Origin: CAXTSE01 sp035554115
Lineage (GTDB): Bacteria > Actinomycetota > Actinomycetes > Actinomycetales > Microbacteriaceae
Assembly: GCA_035554115.1 (NCBI GenBank)
Contig: DATMIW010000070.1
Location: 1 to 64,000 of the forward strand
Reading direction: 5' to 3'
DNA length: 64,000 nt
Shown here in pieces: positions 8,982 through 18,500 of this stretch; position 1 is the stretch's first letter; every line of letters begins with the position of its first letter. The notes under the pieces were generated by a model. It was not told the DNA's origin, did no database searches, and saw only the letters and a program-made list of their open reading frames with translations. The position numbers and the translations under genes were made by a program.

Positions 8982-9251
8982 ATGGCCGAATCTCATTCTC
9001 TGCGCGTCAGCGTCGTCTCGGCCGACCAGGAACTCTGGTCGGGCGAGGCCAAGCAGGTTGTCGCCCGCACCACAGTGGGGGAGATCGGTATCCTTGCCGG
9101 TCACGAGCCGGTCCTCGGTATCCTCGCCAGCGGCGAAGTGCGTATCACCCAGGCAGACGGTAAGCGAATCACGGCGAATGCTGCCGATGGTTTCCTCTCG
9201 GTGCAGAATGACATTGTGACGATCGTGGCGGGGTCCGCCGCGCTCGTCTAA
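8982..9251 (+). CDS. atpC: ATP synthase F1 subunit epsilon
   Basis: An 89-residue subunit that rotates with gamma and restrains ATP hydrolysis. It shows the epsilon beta-sandwich sequence (RVSVVSADQELWSGEAKQVV, GEIGILAGHEPVLGIL). It ends without the C-terminal helical hairpin that makes E. coli epsilon about 139 residues, a short form typical of several actinobacteria. ATG 8982 is chosen over an upstream in-frame ATG at 8949, which would overlap atpD by 31 bases. Confidence 0.95.
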   Translation: MAESHSLRVSVVSADQELWSGEAKQVVARTTVGEIGILAGHEPVLGILASGEVRITQADGKRITANAADGFLSVQNDIVTIVAGSAALV

Positions 9252-9282
9252 TCGGCGACACCGCTCACGTCCGGAGGTCCCA

Positions 9283-9801
9283 ATGTTGATCGTTACTGCG
9301 GGGCTCCCGGCGAGCGGCAAGAGCACGATCGCCGAAATCGTCGGCAACCGGCTCAGCATTCCCGTGCTGTCAGTCGACCCGATTGAGGCGGCGATTCTGG
9401 ATGCGGGAATCGATTCCGATCAGCCGACAGGACTTGCCGCGTATCTGGTAGCTGAGCGTTTGGCCCAAGCGCAGCTCGGTATGGGTCATAGCGTGATTAT
9501 CGACGCCGTCAACGCCGTCGAACCAGCGCGCGAGCAGTGGGTTCGTCTGGCGACAGAGCAGGGGACGCCGATCCGCTTCCTCGAGGTTGTGTGCTCAGAT
9601 CCCGATGTGCACCGCGAACGGCTGAGGGCGCGTCGCCTGGCAGCGCCCCATTCGCAGGCAGCCCATCACGCCGTCGAGCAGAGTCTCGACGAATGGGAGC
9701 CCTGGACGGGTCCGACCGGCGGAGTACCTCGAGTCACCCTCGACTCCATGCTGCCTCTCGGCGTTAACGTCGACCAGGCTGTCGCATTTCTCGAGAGCTG
9801 A
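9283..9801 (+). CDS. Small P-loop kinase-like protein (AAA_33/zeta-toxin-like fold)
   Basis: A 172-residue protein that opens with a P-loop, LIVTAGLPASGKST (residues 2–15), then shows DPIEAAILDAG, IIDAVNAVEPAREQWVRLA and RERLRARR. This matches small bacterial nucleotide kinases or zeta-toxin-like phosphotransferases (AAA_33). The substrate is unknown. No antitoxin gene flanks it, so a toxin role is not supported. It is 31 bases after atpC and ends directly before yaaA (no gap), so the two may be co-translated. Confidence 0.75.
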   Translation: MLIVTAGLPASGKSTIAEIVGNRLSIPVLSVDPIEAAILDAGIDSDQPTGLAAYLVAERLAQAQLGMGHSVIIDAVNAVEPAREQWVRLATEQGTPIRFLEVVCSDPDVHRERLRARRLAAPHSQAAHHAVEQSLDEWEPWTGPTGGVPRVTLDSMLPLGVNVDQAVAFLES

Positions 9802-10548
9802 ATGCTCCTGCTTCTTCCGCCGTCAGAAACCAAACGTGACGGGGGCATTCCTGGCACGAAGTTGTCGTATTCGGCACTGACCTTTCCCACCCTCACGTCT
9901 ACTCGGCGATCAGTCGTTTCGGCGATTCGCGAGCTGGCGAAAGACGAGGCGGCGGCCCTCGTGGCCCTGAAGTTGGGCCCGACGCAGGCGGGGGAAGTTC
10001 TTCGTAACCGTCGGATCGCGACCTCCCCGGTGCTGCCGGCCATCGACCGCTACGACGGTGTGCTCTACGACGCACTGGATGCGGCAACCCTGTCTGACGA
10101 AGCGCGCGCGTTTGCCGCATCCACCGTCGCCATCGCGTCGGCGGCATTTGGCTTGACGATGGCATCCGATCTGATTCCGGCGTATCGCCTGTCGCACGAT
10201 TCTCGAGTGCCCAATCTGCGTCTCGCGGCAACATGGCGTGACCGCGTGGCTCATGTGATCTCTTCGTATGAGGGGCTCATTCTCGACCTACGTTCGGAGG
10301 CGTACTGCGCTTTCGGGCCTGCCCCCCGGCGTGCGGAGTCGGTCTTCGTGAGGGTTGTCACCGACGGGGTGGACGGTCGTCGACGAGCTCTTAACCATTT
10401 CAACAAGCACGGCAAAGGTGAATTCGTGCGCAGCATTGTCACGGCGGGGGTCCGGCACCGCACGGTAGATTCCCTCCGCGACTGGGCGTCGTCGGCGGGA
10501 CATCGTCTCGATATGAACGCAGCGGGCGAGCTCGAACTTGTCGTCTAA
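9802..10548 (+). CDS. yaaA: Peroxide stress protein YaaA (DUF328/UPF0246)
   Basis: A 248-residue protein starting MLLLLPPSETKRDGG, the hallmark of the YaaA family. Other recognisable blocks are AIDRYDGVLYDALD and LIPAYRLSHDSR, and the C-terminal NHFNKHGKGEFVR, where the helix-hairpin-like DNA-binding residues lie. In E. coli YaaA limits intracellular iron and DNA damage during peroxide stress. ATG 9802 follows the stop of the preceding kinase-like gene without a gap. Confidence 0.92.
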   Translation: MLLLLPPSETKRDGGIPGTKLSYSALTFPTLTSTRRSVVSAIRELAKDEAAALVALKLGPTQAGEVLRNRRIATSPVLPAIDRYDGVLYDALDAATLSDEARAFAASTVAIASAAFGLTMASDLIPAYRLSHDSRVPNLRLAATWRDRVAHVISSYEGLILDLRSEAYCAFGPAPRRAESVFVRVVTDGVDGRRRALNHFNKHGKGEFVRSIVTAGVRHRTVDSLRDWASSAGHRLDMNAAGELELVV

Positions 10549-10570
10549 GCGGAGCGGCTACCGAGGCCAA

Positions 10571-11185
10571 TCACTCATCTGAACGCCAGCAGCCGACGAG
10601 ATGATCGTCGACGATGCCGGATGACTGCATGAGCGCGTACATGGTGGTCGGCCCGACAAATCGGAAGCCGAGCTTCTTGAGGGCGGCACTTGCGGCTGTC
10701 GATTCTGGTGTGATTGCCGGAAGGTCAGCCATAGATCGCCGGCGTGGAGCGCGAACTTCTGGCGTAAAACTCCAGATCAGGCGACTGAGGGCACCAGGGT
10801 CGCCGTCGACGAGCGAGGCGGCAATGCGGGCGTTCGAAATGGTGGCTTCGATTTTCGCCCGGTTCCGGATGATGCCCGGATCGAGCATGAGACGTTCAAC
10901 GTCGTGATCGTCAAAATGCGCCACCCGATCGATATCGAATTGGGCGAATGCGCTGCGGAAGCTTGGGCGGCGGCGCAGGATCGTGATCCACGACAGCCCC
11001 GCCTGGAACCCCTCCAGTGCAAGCTTCTCGAACATCGGCTGATCACCGTGAAGAGGGCGGCCCCACTCCTTGTCGTGGTAACGCTGATACTCGAGGTCGG
11101 TACCGACCCAGCGGCATCGATACCGGCCGTCATCACCCCGAATGACGGGCGGGACAACGTCAGGCCGCAACGCGGATTCAGCCAA
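10571..11185 (-). CDS. tag: DNA-3-methyladenine glycosylase I
   Basis: A base-excision glycosylase that removes 3-methyladenine. The family start is clear (RCRWVGTDLEYQRYHDKEWG), giving the first zinc ligands Cys and His, and the C-terminal HLVGCW gives the second pair. GFQAGLSWITILRRRPSFRSAF is the substrate-pocket region and LKKLGFRFVGPTTMYALMQS matches the HhH-containing end. The open frame runs upstream to 11365, but that extension is low-complexity and overlaps ogt. I choose TTG 11185, which overlaps the ogt stop by eight bases and gives 204 residues, near the family norm. Paired with ogt, it forms an alkylation-repair unit. Confidence 0.85.
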   Translation of the reverse strand: MAESALRPDVVPPVIRGDDGRYRCRWVGTDLEYQRYHDKEWGRPLHGDQPMFEKLALEGFQAGLSWITILRRRPSFRSAFAQFDIDRVAHFDDHDVERLMLDPGIIRNRAKIEATISNARIAASLVDGDPGALSRLIWSFTPEVRAPRRRSMADLPAITPESTAASAALKKLGFRFVGPTTMYALMQSSGIVDDHLVGCWRSDE

Positions 11186-11723
11186 TGAGAGCGGGTGTGC
11201 GCACAGATGCCGAGCCGGGCACCCGGTGGGGGATGCCTTCGTGTTCGAGGAGCCAGGATTTGGTGGGGATGCCGTCGCCGCCGCTATAACCGGTGATTCG
11301 GCCGTCGCTGCCGAGGACTCGATGACACGGGACGATGATCGGCACAGGGTTGGCGCCGACGGCACCCCCCACAGCTCGGCCGGCGCTCAGGCGGCCGGCG
11401 GCATGCCCGAGCTCTCCATACGACACGACTTCGCCGAAGTCGAGGGCCACGAGTTGCTCCCAGACAGCGAGTTGGAATGCTGTGCCTGCGAGCGAAACCG
11501 GCAGCTCGAAGTCTCGCCGATGTCCGGCAAAGTACTCCTCAAGCTGGACGACTGCGCTGTCGAGCACGGAATCGGATTGCTCAGCCACATGCTCCCAGGG
11601 CAGCTGACCCTCGCGTTCAATGGCAAGGGCAACAACAGCCGAGCCGTTGCTGACGATTTCGATGCGCCCGATGGGGCTTGGCATGCGGCGAACGAAGGTG
11701 GGGGTGTCGACGATTGTGTGCAT
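11178..11723 (-). CDS. ogt: Methylated-DNA–protein-cysteine S-methyltransferase
   Basis: A suicide repair protein that moves the methyl group from O6-methylguanine to its own cysteine. The active-site motif is PCHRVLGSDG, preceded by the helix SYGELGHAAGRLSAGRAVGGA with its arginine finger. The frame is open to ATG 11753 (191 residues), but an ATG at 11723 lies seven bases after a perfect-looking minus-strand -10 hexamer TATCCT (11736–11731), so a leaderless start giving 181 residues is more likely. Divergent to the aldo/keto reductase gene. Confidence 0.9.
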   Translation of the reverse strand: MHTIVDTPTFVRRMPSPIGRIEIVSNGSAVVALAIEREGQLPWEHVAEQSDSVLDSAVVQLEEYFAGHRRDFELPVSLAGTAFQLAVWEQLVALDFGEVVSYGELGHAAGRLSAGRAVGGAVGANPVPIIVPCHRVLGSDGRITGYSGGDGIPTKSWLLEHEGIPHRVPGSASVRTPALIG

Positions 11724-11730
11724 GTTTGTG

Positions 11731-11736
11731 AGGATA
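11731..11736 (-). promoter_or_regulatory. -10 hexamer for leaderless ogt
   Basis: Read on the minus strand this is TATCCT, with seven bases between it and ATG 11723. The spacing places the transcription start at or beside the A of the ATG. No convincing -35 was found. Confidence 0.5.
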
Positions 11737-11769
11737 GACCGCACCTCCGACATCCGCTTCGACTGTCAC

Positions 11770-11775
11770 TAACCT
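11770..11775 (+). promoter_or_regulatory. -10 hexamer for leaderless aldo/keto reductase gene
   Basis: TAACCT ends six bases before ATG 11782, the spacing shared by several other genes in this window. The two divergent -10 elements (this one and the ogt one) are only 33 bases apart. Confidence 0.5.
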
Positions 11776-11781
11776 GGGGAT

Positions 11782-12753
11782 ATGCTCATGAGTCCCCTCG
11801 GTCGATCGCCCCTTACCGTCTCAGCGGTCGGCCTCGGCTGCAACAACTTCGGCAGAGTCGGAGCCGCGAGCGAAGAACAGCGCGGCACATCAGCGGTCGT
11901 CGCAGCAGCCCTGGAGGCGGGGGTTACCTTCTTCGACACTGCCGACAGCTACGGCAAAGAATTCGGCCTCAGCGAATCCCTTCTAGGAGCCGCGCTCCGA
12001 GGCCATAGAGACGAGGTCGTCATCGCGACTAAATTCGGTCACGCCTCGATTCCCTCGCCGATCCTCGACGCGGGAAATAAGGGGTCACCCGCGTATATCC
12101 GGCGCGCTGTCGAGGGCTCGCTGACCCGCCTCGGAACCGACTACATCGACCTCTATCAGCAACACACGCCCGATCCGTCGACGCCGATCGCCGAAACTCT
12201 CGGGGCTCTTGCCGACCTCGTCACCGAGGGCAAGGTCCGCGCGATCGGGCATTCCAATTTTGATGCCGGGCAAATCGCCAACGCCCATTCTGAAGCGACG
12301 CGGCTGGGCTCGCCGGAATTCGTTTCGGCGCAGGACGAGTACAACCTTGTCGCGCGCGGTGTGGAGGCGGATGTCCTGCCCGCGGTGCGGGACGCAGACC
12401 TCTCCTTCCTTCCGTATTTCCCCCTGGCCAACGGACTGCTGACAGGAAAGTTCACGCGCACCGAGCGCCCCGCCGACACTCGCATCAGTCGCCAGCGCCC
12501 CCATGTGGCTGACGATGCACCGTGGGACTCTCTCGAGGCCTATGCGAGATTTTGCGCCGAACGCGGCATCAGCATGCTTGAAGCAACGTTCGGGTGGCTT
12601 CTTGCTCAACCGGCGCTCGCGAGTGTGATTGCCGGGGCGACGACAGCCGAGCAGGTCCGGCAGAACGCGGCGGCGGGATCCCGGTGGCAGCCGACGGGGG
12701 AAGACCTCGCGCTGATCGATTCCTGGTTTCCCCCTTCGAGCAACGAGAAATGA
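11782..12753 (+). CDS. Aldo/keto reductase
   Basis: A 323-residue TIM-barrel NADPH-dependent oxidoreductase. The catalytic tetrad is visible as FFDTADSYGKEFGLSE (Asp and Tyr), VVIATKFGH (Lys) and GHSN (His region). DYIDLYQQHTPDPSTPIAETL and the C-terminal IAGATTAEQVRQNA (cofactor-binding) confirm the family. It resembles the YghZ/Kvbeta-like group rather than sugar-specific members; the substrate is unknown. A second ATG three codons later (MSPLG) is an alternative start. Confidence 0.9.
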   Translation: MLMSPLGRSPLTVSAVGLGCNNFGRVGAASEEQRGTSAVVAAALEAGVTFFDTADSYGKEFGLSESLLGAALRGHRDEVVIATKFGHASIPSPILDAGNKGSPAYIRRAVEGSLTRLGTDYIDLYQQHTPDPSTPIAETLGALADLVTEGKVRAIGHSNFDAGQIANAHSEATRLGSPEFVSAQDEYNLVARGVEADVLPAVRDADLSFLPYFPLANGLLTGKFTRTERPADTRISRQRPHVADDAPWDSLEAYARFCAERGISMLEATFGWLLAQPALASVIAGATTAEQVRQNAAAGSRWQPTGEDLALIDSWFPPSSNEK

Positions 12754-12801
12754 ATAGAGACAGGAAATCCCGGTGGGGGTGCGCTAAACCTTGCCTGCAC
12801 C

Positions 12802-13233
12802 GTGGACAATGGGGCCGTGGTGCCCGACCTCTTTGACCCGGTGGGCGGTTCCGCGCGCCCATCGGTCTACCGTCTTCGCACGCCTGATGGCGTGGAGGTG
12901 CCACTCGATCTCACCGTGTACCTCGGGCGTGATCCCAGCGTTCCGCGCATCGCGATGGATCGGAGGGTGCGGCTTGTTTCGTTGCCCTCGGCAGGTAAAG
13001 AGGTGTCGGCGACGCATCTAGAGGTGCGTCTGTCAGGCGAAACTGTTGTAGCGACGGATATGCGGTCGACCAATGGTTCAATTGTGACAATTCCCGGATC
13101 TGCTCCGCACACTCTGCTCCGCGGCGAGTCAGCTGTCATCACGCCTGGCACCCTGATCGATGTGGGTGACGGCAACATTCTCGAGCTGGTGCGCGCGAAA
13201 CTGGATTCGGCCCCGACGGAAGGCGAGTCATGA
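12802..13233 (+). CDS. FHA-domain protein
   Basis: A 143-residue soluble protein whose main part is one forkhead-associated phosphothreonine-binding domain. The conserved pieces are VYLGRDP (Gly-Arg), SATHLEVRL (Ser and His) and DMRSTNGSIV (the Asn-Gly). The N-terminal 40 residues are variable. Its end overlaps the PP2C gene by four bases (ATGA). It is the first gene of a phospho-signalling cluster that includes a phosphatase, a kinase and a second FHA protein, so it probably reads phosphorylation by the kinase at 14142. The GTG start at 12802 is uncertain; a nearby GTG at 12817 is possible. Confidence 0.8.
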   Translation: MDNGAVVPDLFDPVGGSARPSVYRLRTPDGVEVPLDLTVYLGRDPSVPRIAMDRRVRLVSLPSAGKEVSATHLEVRLSGETVVATDMRSTNGSIVTIPGSAPHTLLRGESAVITPGTLIDVGDGNILELVRAKLDSAPTEGES

Positions 13234-14018
13234 GCCAGCTGGGCGCCGACAGCTCCGGACATGTGATTGTTGTGGCGCCGGACCGCGAGATCACTCTCGC
13301 CTGGGCGGCTCGCAGCGATGTGGGCAAGCGGCGCACAACGAATGAGGACAGCGTCGTCACCGTGTCGCCGGTGTTTGCTGTGGCAGACGGTATGGGTGGC
13401 CATTCGGCGGGGGACCGAGCAAGCGCGGCGGCCGTCGAACATCTGTCACCGCGGCGAGGAGTCGTGTTCCTCGACCTTGACACTCTTGAAGCGTCGCTCG
13501 CCGCTGCCGCGGCCGACATCGACACGCTCGCGATCGGCGTCCCGCTCGGAGTGGGGACCACTGTCACGGGCGCCGTCCTGGTGATGGACGAAGGGGAGCC
13601 GACGTTCGCCGTGTTCAATATCGGCGACAGCCGTGTCTATAGATTCGAAAACAACGAGCTGCGGCGGGTGACGGTCGACCACTCGGTCGTGCAGGAGCTC
13701 GTCGACGCCGGCGTGATCAGCGCGGATGACGCGGAATCCCATCCCGACAGCAACATCATCACGCGCGCCCTGGGGTTCCGAGACGACCCTCGACCCGACA
13801 TTTGGATGCTGCCCGTTCAGGTGGGGATGCGGTTGCTCATATGTTCTGACGGCCTCACCAAAGAGCTGGGCGATGAACGGATCCGGATGCATCTGGCGGC
13901 CGGAATGCCCGCCGACGAAACGGCCAGCGCGCTCGTCGACGGCGCCCTCGCATCCGGTGGTCGGGACAATGTCACGGTCGTCGTCGTGGATGTTTTGAAG
14001 GTCTCAGACGACGGGTAG
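13230..14018 (+). CDS. PP2C-family Ser/Thr protein phosphatase
   Basis: A 262-residue soluble metal-dependent phosphatase. Family motifs are in order: SDVGKRRTTNEDS, VADGMGGHSAGD (metal Asp, about residue 54), TTVTGAVLV, NIGDSRVYRFENNELRRVTVDH, ITRALGF, LLICSDGLTKEL (metal Asp) and GGRDNVTVVVVDV (Asp-Asn). Similar in length to the catalytic part of mycobacterial PstP but with no membrane helix. It overlaps the FHA gene and precedes the transmembrane kinase, so it is the likely antagonist of that kinase. Confidence 0.93.
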   Translation: MSQLGADSSGHVIVVAPDREITLAWAARSDVGKRRTTNEDSVVTVSPVFAVADGMGGHSAGDRASAAAVEHLSPRRGVVFLDLDTLEASLAAAAADIDTLAIGVPLGVGTTVTGAVLVMDEGEPTFAVFNIGDSRVYRFENNELRRVTVDHSVVQELVDAGVISADDAESHPDSNIITRALGFRDDPRPDIWMLPVQVGMRLLICSDGLTKELGDERIRMHLAAGMPADETASALVDGALASGGRDNVTVVVVDVLKVSDDG

Positions 14019-14019
14019 A

Positions 14020-14074
14020 CCCCATCGTGGGGCTGCCCGTTCTGGGGGACACGAAACGGGCCCCTGTTCAGGGG
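14020..14074. other. Structured intergenic segment with stacked small hairpins
   Basis: Two perfect small inverted repeats lie in the 123-base gap between the phosphatase and kinase genes: CCCCA-TCG-TGGGG (14020–14032) and CCCCTGTTCAGGGG (14061–14074). Between them CCCGTT and AACGGG can also pair. There is no T-run, so a Rho-independent terminator is not supported; an attenuating or processing structure is possible. Confidence 0.45.
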
Positions 14075-14105
14075 TCAACCCCCCGGTAGGCCCGAAATAG
14101 CGACC

Positions 14106-14111
14106 TACAAT
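14106..14111 (+). promoter_or_regulatory. Probable -10 element for the kinase–giant protein operon
   Basis: TACAAT matches the -10 consensus well and lies 30 bases before GTG 14142, leaving a short leader with the strong Shine-Dalgarno GGGAGGAGG (14129–14137). No clear -35 is seen. It suggests a separate promoter for the kinase and the genes after it. Confidence 0.45.
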
Positions 14112-14141
14112 GGCAAGACCTACGCCCTGGGAGGAGGCATC

Positions 14142-15581
14142 GTGGCGCGCCGTTTGCCGTCTCAGCCTCCTGTGCTGCCCGGATTTTCCTATGTACATGT
14201 ACTCGGATCCGGAGGCTTTGCCGACGTCTTTTTGTATGAACAAAACATGCCGCGTCGGCAGGTCGCCGTCAAGGTGATGCTGAGCGAGGTTGTCAACGAT
14301 CAGGTGCGGCAGATGTTCCAGGCCGAGGCGAATCTGATGGCGCAATTGAGCACGCATCCGTCGATCCTCACGGTGTACCAGGCGGGTGTTTCCGCTGACG
14401 GACGGCCCTACCTGGTGATGGAGTTGTGTTCGGCGGCATTGAGCGAGAGGTATCGTCGCGAGCGGATTCCGGTTGCCGAAGTGCTGCGCATTGCGATCAA
14501 GATCGGCAGCGCTGTCGAGACGGCCCATCGCGCGGGCGTCCTGCATCGTGACATTAAGCCGTCGAACATCCTGTTGACGGCATATGGGCACCCTGTGCTC
14601 TCCGACTTCGGCATCGCCTCGACGCTGACCGCGTCGATGGAAGACGAATCCGTCGGGCTCTCGATCCCGTGGTCGGCGCCCGAGGTGTTGCTCGACGAAA
14701 CTCCCGGGTCGATCGCCTCAGAGGTGTGGTCGCTCGCCGCGACTGTCTACTCCTTGCTGGCCGGGCGCTCGCCGTTCGAAATCCCGGGTGGTTCCAATTC
14801 CTCGAGCGATCTCATGTCACGGATCGCTCGCGCCAAAGCCCAGCCCATCGGACGTGAAGACGTTCCCGCGAGCCTCGATGCTCTCTTGCGCCGAGCGATG
14901 TCGCGCAAACCCGAGCAACGCCCGGCGAGTGCTCTTGAACTCGTGCGCGAATTGCAGATCATCGAGACCGACCTGGGGGTGACCCAAACGTCCATCGAGG
15001 TGGCCATGGACGAATGGGCGCTGGGCACCGTTCACGATATGGAAGACCGGACGCGACTGCGTCCCCTCGCGGGGCACGGATCGGCTCCTGCGCGCCGTCG
15101 CCGTCGCTCATCGTCATCAGCTGACACAGGCTCGTACCAGCCCGTGGGAACGGTGCGCGAGGCCAGTGCGTCGCCGGGACGGTTCTCGCACAGCCGACCG
15201 ACGGGTCCGATAGGGCGCGGCGTGCAGACAATGACGTGGGTACTCGCGGGCGCAGCCGTTGTTGTGCTCGCGCTCGGTGTGACGGTGCTCATTATGCTTC
15301 TGCGGGTGTCAGGCGGGGATTCCAGCATCCCTGTGGTCTCCGACATTTCGGCGACGGCTAATGGGGGAGCCGTGCGCTTCACCTGGCCCGATCCCGGTCT
15401 AGAGGAGGGCGACAAATACCAGATCGCCGTGACGGGCGGCACCTCGAGCATCCAGTCCCTTCCGAGATTTGATGTGGATGCGCAAGCTGGCGACACCGTG
15501 TGCCTCACTGTGACGGTCAATCGAGCAGGAAAGACGGGGGACCCGAGCACGGAGAAGTGCATCGACGTCCTCGACGATTGA
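14142..15581 (+). CDS. Transmembrane Ser/Thr protein kinase with an extracellular Fn3-like domain
   Basis: A 479-residue Hanks-type kinase. The N-terminal catalytic domain (about residues 8–275) has GSGGFADV (P-loop), VAVKVM (Lys about 43), HRDIKPSNIL (catalytic Asp), DFG (Asp 155) and SAPE. A basic, serine-rich juxtamembrane segment follows, then one membrane helix at about 363–385. The outer part (about 390–479) looks like a small beta-sandwich (VRFTWPDPGLEEGDKYQIAV), close to fibronectin type III, instead of the PASTA repeats usual in PknB. The next gene starts one base after its stop and encodes a giant protein with the same kind of Fn3 domains, so the kinase may sense or regulate it. Confidence 0.92.
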   Translation: MARRLPSQPPVLPGFSYVHVLGSGGFADVFLYEQNMPRRQVAVKVMLSEVVNDQVRQMFQAEANLMAQLSTHPSILTVYQAGVSADGRPYLVMELCSAALSERYRRERIPVAEVLRIAIKIGSAVETAHRAGVLHRDIKPSNILLTAYGHPVLSDFGIASTLTASMEDESVGLSIPWSAPEVLLDETPGSIASEVWSLAATVYSLLAGRSPFEIPGGSNSSSDLMSRIARAKAQPIGREDVPASLDALLRRAMSRKPEQRPASALELVRELQIIETDLGVTQTSIEVAMDEWALGTVHDMEDRTRLRPLAGHGSAPARRRRRSSSSADTGSYQPVGTVREASASPGRFSHSRPTGPIGRGVQTMTWVLAGAAVVVLALGVTVLIMLLRVSGGDSSIPVVSDISATANGGAVRFTWPDPGLEEGDKYQIAVTGGTSSIQSLPRFDVDAQAGDTVCLTVTVNRAGKTGDPSTEKCIDVLDD

Positions 15582-15582
15582 C

Positions 15583-18500
15583 ATGGTGCGTTCCTGGATC
15601 CGCGCCCATCGCTCGCTGCTCGCAACAGCAGTGAGCGGTGGGCTGATCGTCGCCCTCGTTGTGACGATCGCGGTCATCTCTTCGGGATACACGGCGCAGA
15701 GGATGACGCTCAACGACGCGTCGGTGTGGGTTGCCAACGGATCGGAAAAATTCGTCGGCCGAGCTAACACCGAGGCGCTTGAGCTCAACACTGTCGTGCG
15801 CGGCGGAGCCACCGACCTCGCGGTCGTGCAGCGCGACGAAACCGTGCTCGTCGTCGACCGCGCGAACGCCACCCTCCAGACGATCGACCCGGCAACGTCA
15901 AAAGTGCTGGACGAAGTCGCGCTTCCTCCGGATCGCACCCAGGTGTATTTGGCCGGTGACCGGGTCATTATTTTCGAGGCAGGGACTGGCGAACTGTGGA
16001 TTGTGCCTCTTGTCGAGCTGTCCGGATTCGATTCGACAGCTACAGCGTCGCTCAGCCTCGGTCGGGGTGCTGTGATCAGCGTCAATTCGGATGGCGTTAT
16101 GTTCACCTACTCTCCCGAGCGGAAGCAGGTCACGCGCGTTGACGCCGCACACAGCGAAAGTGCTGATCAGACCTGGGACCTGACGATCCCGGATCCCGCA
16201 GATGTGCAGATCACATCGCTCGGCTTGCACTGGGCGATCCTCGACCCGACAACATCCGTGCTCTTCCACGACGGTCGCTCGGTCGACCTGGGGGCTGTGG
16301 TCCCCGACGGCGACGCACCCGTTCTGCAATTGCCGGGTCCTGACTCCGACCGACTGCTGATTGGCACGCGTTCCTCGTTGATTAGTGTCCCCCTCAGCGG
16401 AGCGGCACCTGTTCCGCTCGTCGATGGCCAGTCAGGCAGAGCGGCCGCTCCGCTTGTCCTGGGTGGATGCGAATACGGTGCGTGGACCTCGGGGTCGGCC
16501 TGGCGCCGATGCCTTGCTGACGGGACCGCTGGCAGGGAAGTCCCGCTGGCATCCATGCCCGGGTCCGGCCAGATTTCCTTTGCCGTCAACCGTGATCGAG
16601 CGGTTCTGACCGACGCGCGCAGTGGCGCATCGTGGGCGATTCAGCAGAACGGCCAGTTGATCGACAACTGGGATGACCTGATCGTGCAGGAAGAAGACCA
16701 GCAGGAGGAACAAAACAATCAGGACTTGCCGCCCGATATCGATAAAGACCAGAAACCGCCTGTTGCCGTCAACGACGAGTTCGGCGCGCGGCCCGGTCGG
16801 GCGACTCTGTTGCCCGTCCTCCTGAACGATTACGACCCGAATGCCGACGTGCTCGTGATCACGGACGTCAGCGGAATCGATGAAACAGTCGGTCGACTCG
16901 ATCTGGTCACCCGTAATCAACAGTTGCAGCTGACTCTGACCGACAAGGCCTCGAGCCAGCTGAGCTTTAGCTACTCGATCAGCGACGGTCGGGGCGGCAC
17001 GGCGAGTGCCACGGTGACGGTGGCGGTTCGCGGGCCCGGCGAGAACTCGCCGCCGATGCAGATTCGCACCACGAAAACGACTGTGCAAGAGGGCGGGCGC
17101 GTCTCGACCCAGGTGATTGGGGATTGGGTGGACCCTGACGGGGATGCCTTCTACCTCATTAACGCCGCGACAGCGGCTCCGGACACCGTCAGCTACAAGC
17201 CCGACGGGGTCGTGGTGTTCTCCGACCACGGCGAGGGGGGTTCCAGCAAGACGGTGACTCTCACCATGACGGACGGCAAAGCCCAGGCCTCGGGAAGCCT
17301 TGTTCTCTCGGTAAAGCCTGCGGGCGAGGTGCCGATTGTCATCGAACCGTGGGTGGCGCTGGTGACCTCCGGACAGGAGATCACAGTACGACCGATGGTG
17401 CATGTGCGGGGCGGCACCGGCACTCTGCGACTGAATGCGGTGCCCGCGCGACCGGGTTCGACGATTGTTCCGAGTTTCGACGCCGGTACCTTCACCTTCG
17501 AGAGCACCGATGTACGCACGCATTACGTCGAGTTCACGGTCACAGATGGCGACCAGACGGCGACCGGCGTCGTACGTATCGACGTCACGGCGCCACCGGA
17601 CTCGAACACCCGCCCCATTACGGTGCCCAAAACCGTGTTCGTGCGCACGCAGAGCACCCAAACCGTTGACCCCACCGCGACAGATATCGATCCGTCCGGC
17701 GGCGTCCTCGTGGTCACCGGTGTGTCGAATGTGCCGCTTGGCGGGGCGATTCAGGCCGAGGTCATCGACCAGAGGCTGGTGCGAGTGACGCTCACCGGGC
17801 CGCTCGACGGTGAGGCCGTCACCTTCAACTACAGCATCAGCAACGGCCTCGCCGAGGCTACGGGCACGATTACCGTGGTCGAGCTTCCACGTCCCGCTCA
17901 ATTGCAGCCGCCTCTCGCGAGCGATGACGAGGCGACAGTGCGTGTCGGTGACGTCATCGATGTGCCGGTGCTCGATAACGATGAGCAGCCCGATGGCGAG
18001 GAGATCGTGCTGCTTCCGAAGCTCGCGCAGCAGCTTCCTGATGACGGCGGGCTGCTCTTTGTTGCGGGCGACCGCCTCCGATATCTGGCCCCGTCGGTGG
18101 CGGGCAATTACACGGCCGTGTATTCGATTGCCGGGCCCGACGGCCAGACCGCCCAAGCGCGCGTGACATTTTCTGTACGTGAGGTAGATGCCGCCACCAA
18201 CAGCTCGCCGGCTCCCGCTCGCGTCACGGCACGTGTATTGGCAGGCGAGAAGATACAGGTCGATATCCCGTTGACCGGCATCGACCCCGACGGCGATTCG
18301 GTGCAATTGATCGGAATCGCGAGCAATCCCGAGAAGGGGTCGGTGCTCTCGGTCGGTCCGGACTTCATCGAGTACGAGGCAGGGGACTACTCCAAAGGCA
18401 CCGACGAATTCAGGTACAGCGTGACCGATGCTCTCGGGGCGCGGGCTGAAGGCACGGTTCGCATCGGCATTTCCGCTCCTCTCGACGGTGCACGCAACCC

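Noticed and set aside
9283..9801. Zeta-type toxin of a toxin–antitoxin pair
   Set aside because: It has a P-loop and related fold, but no neighbouring antitoxin; the partner gene is yaaA.
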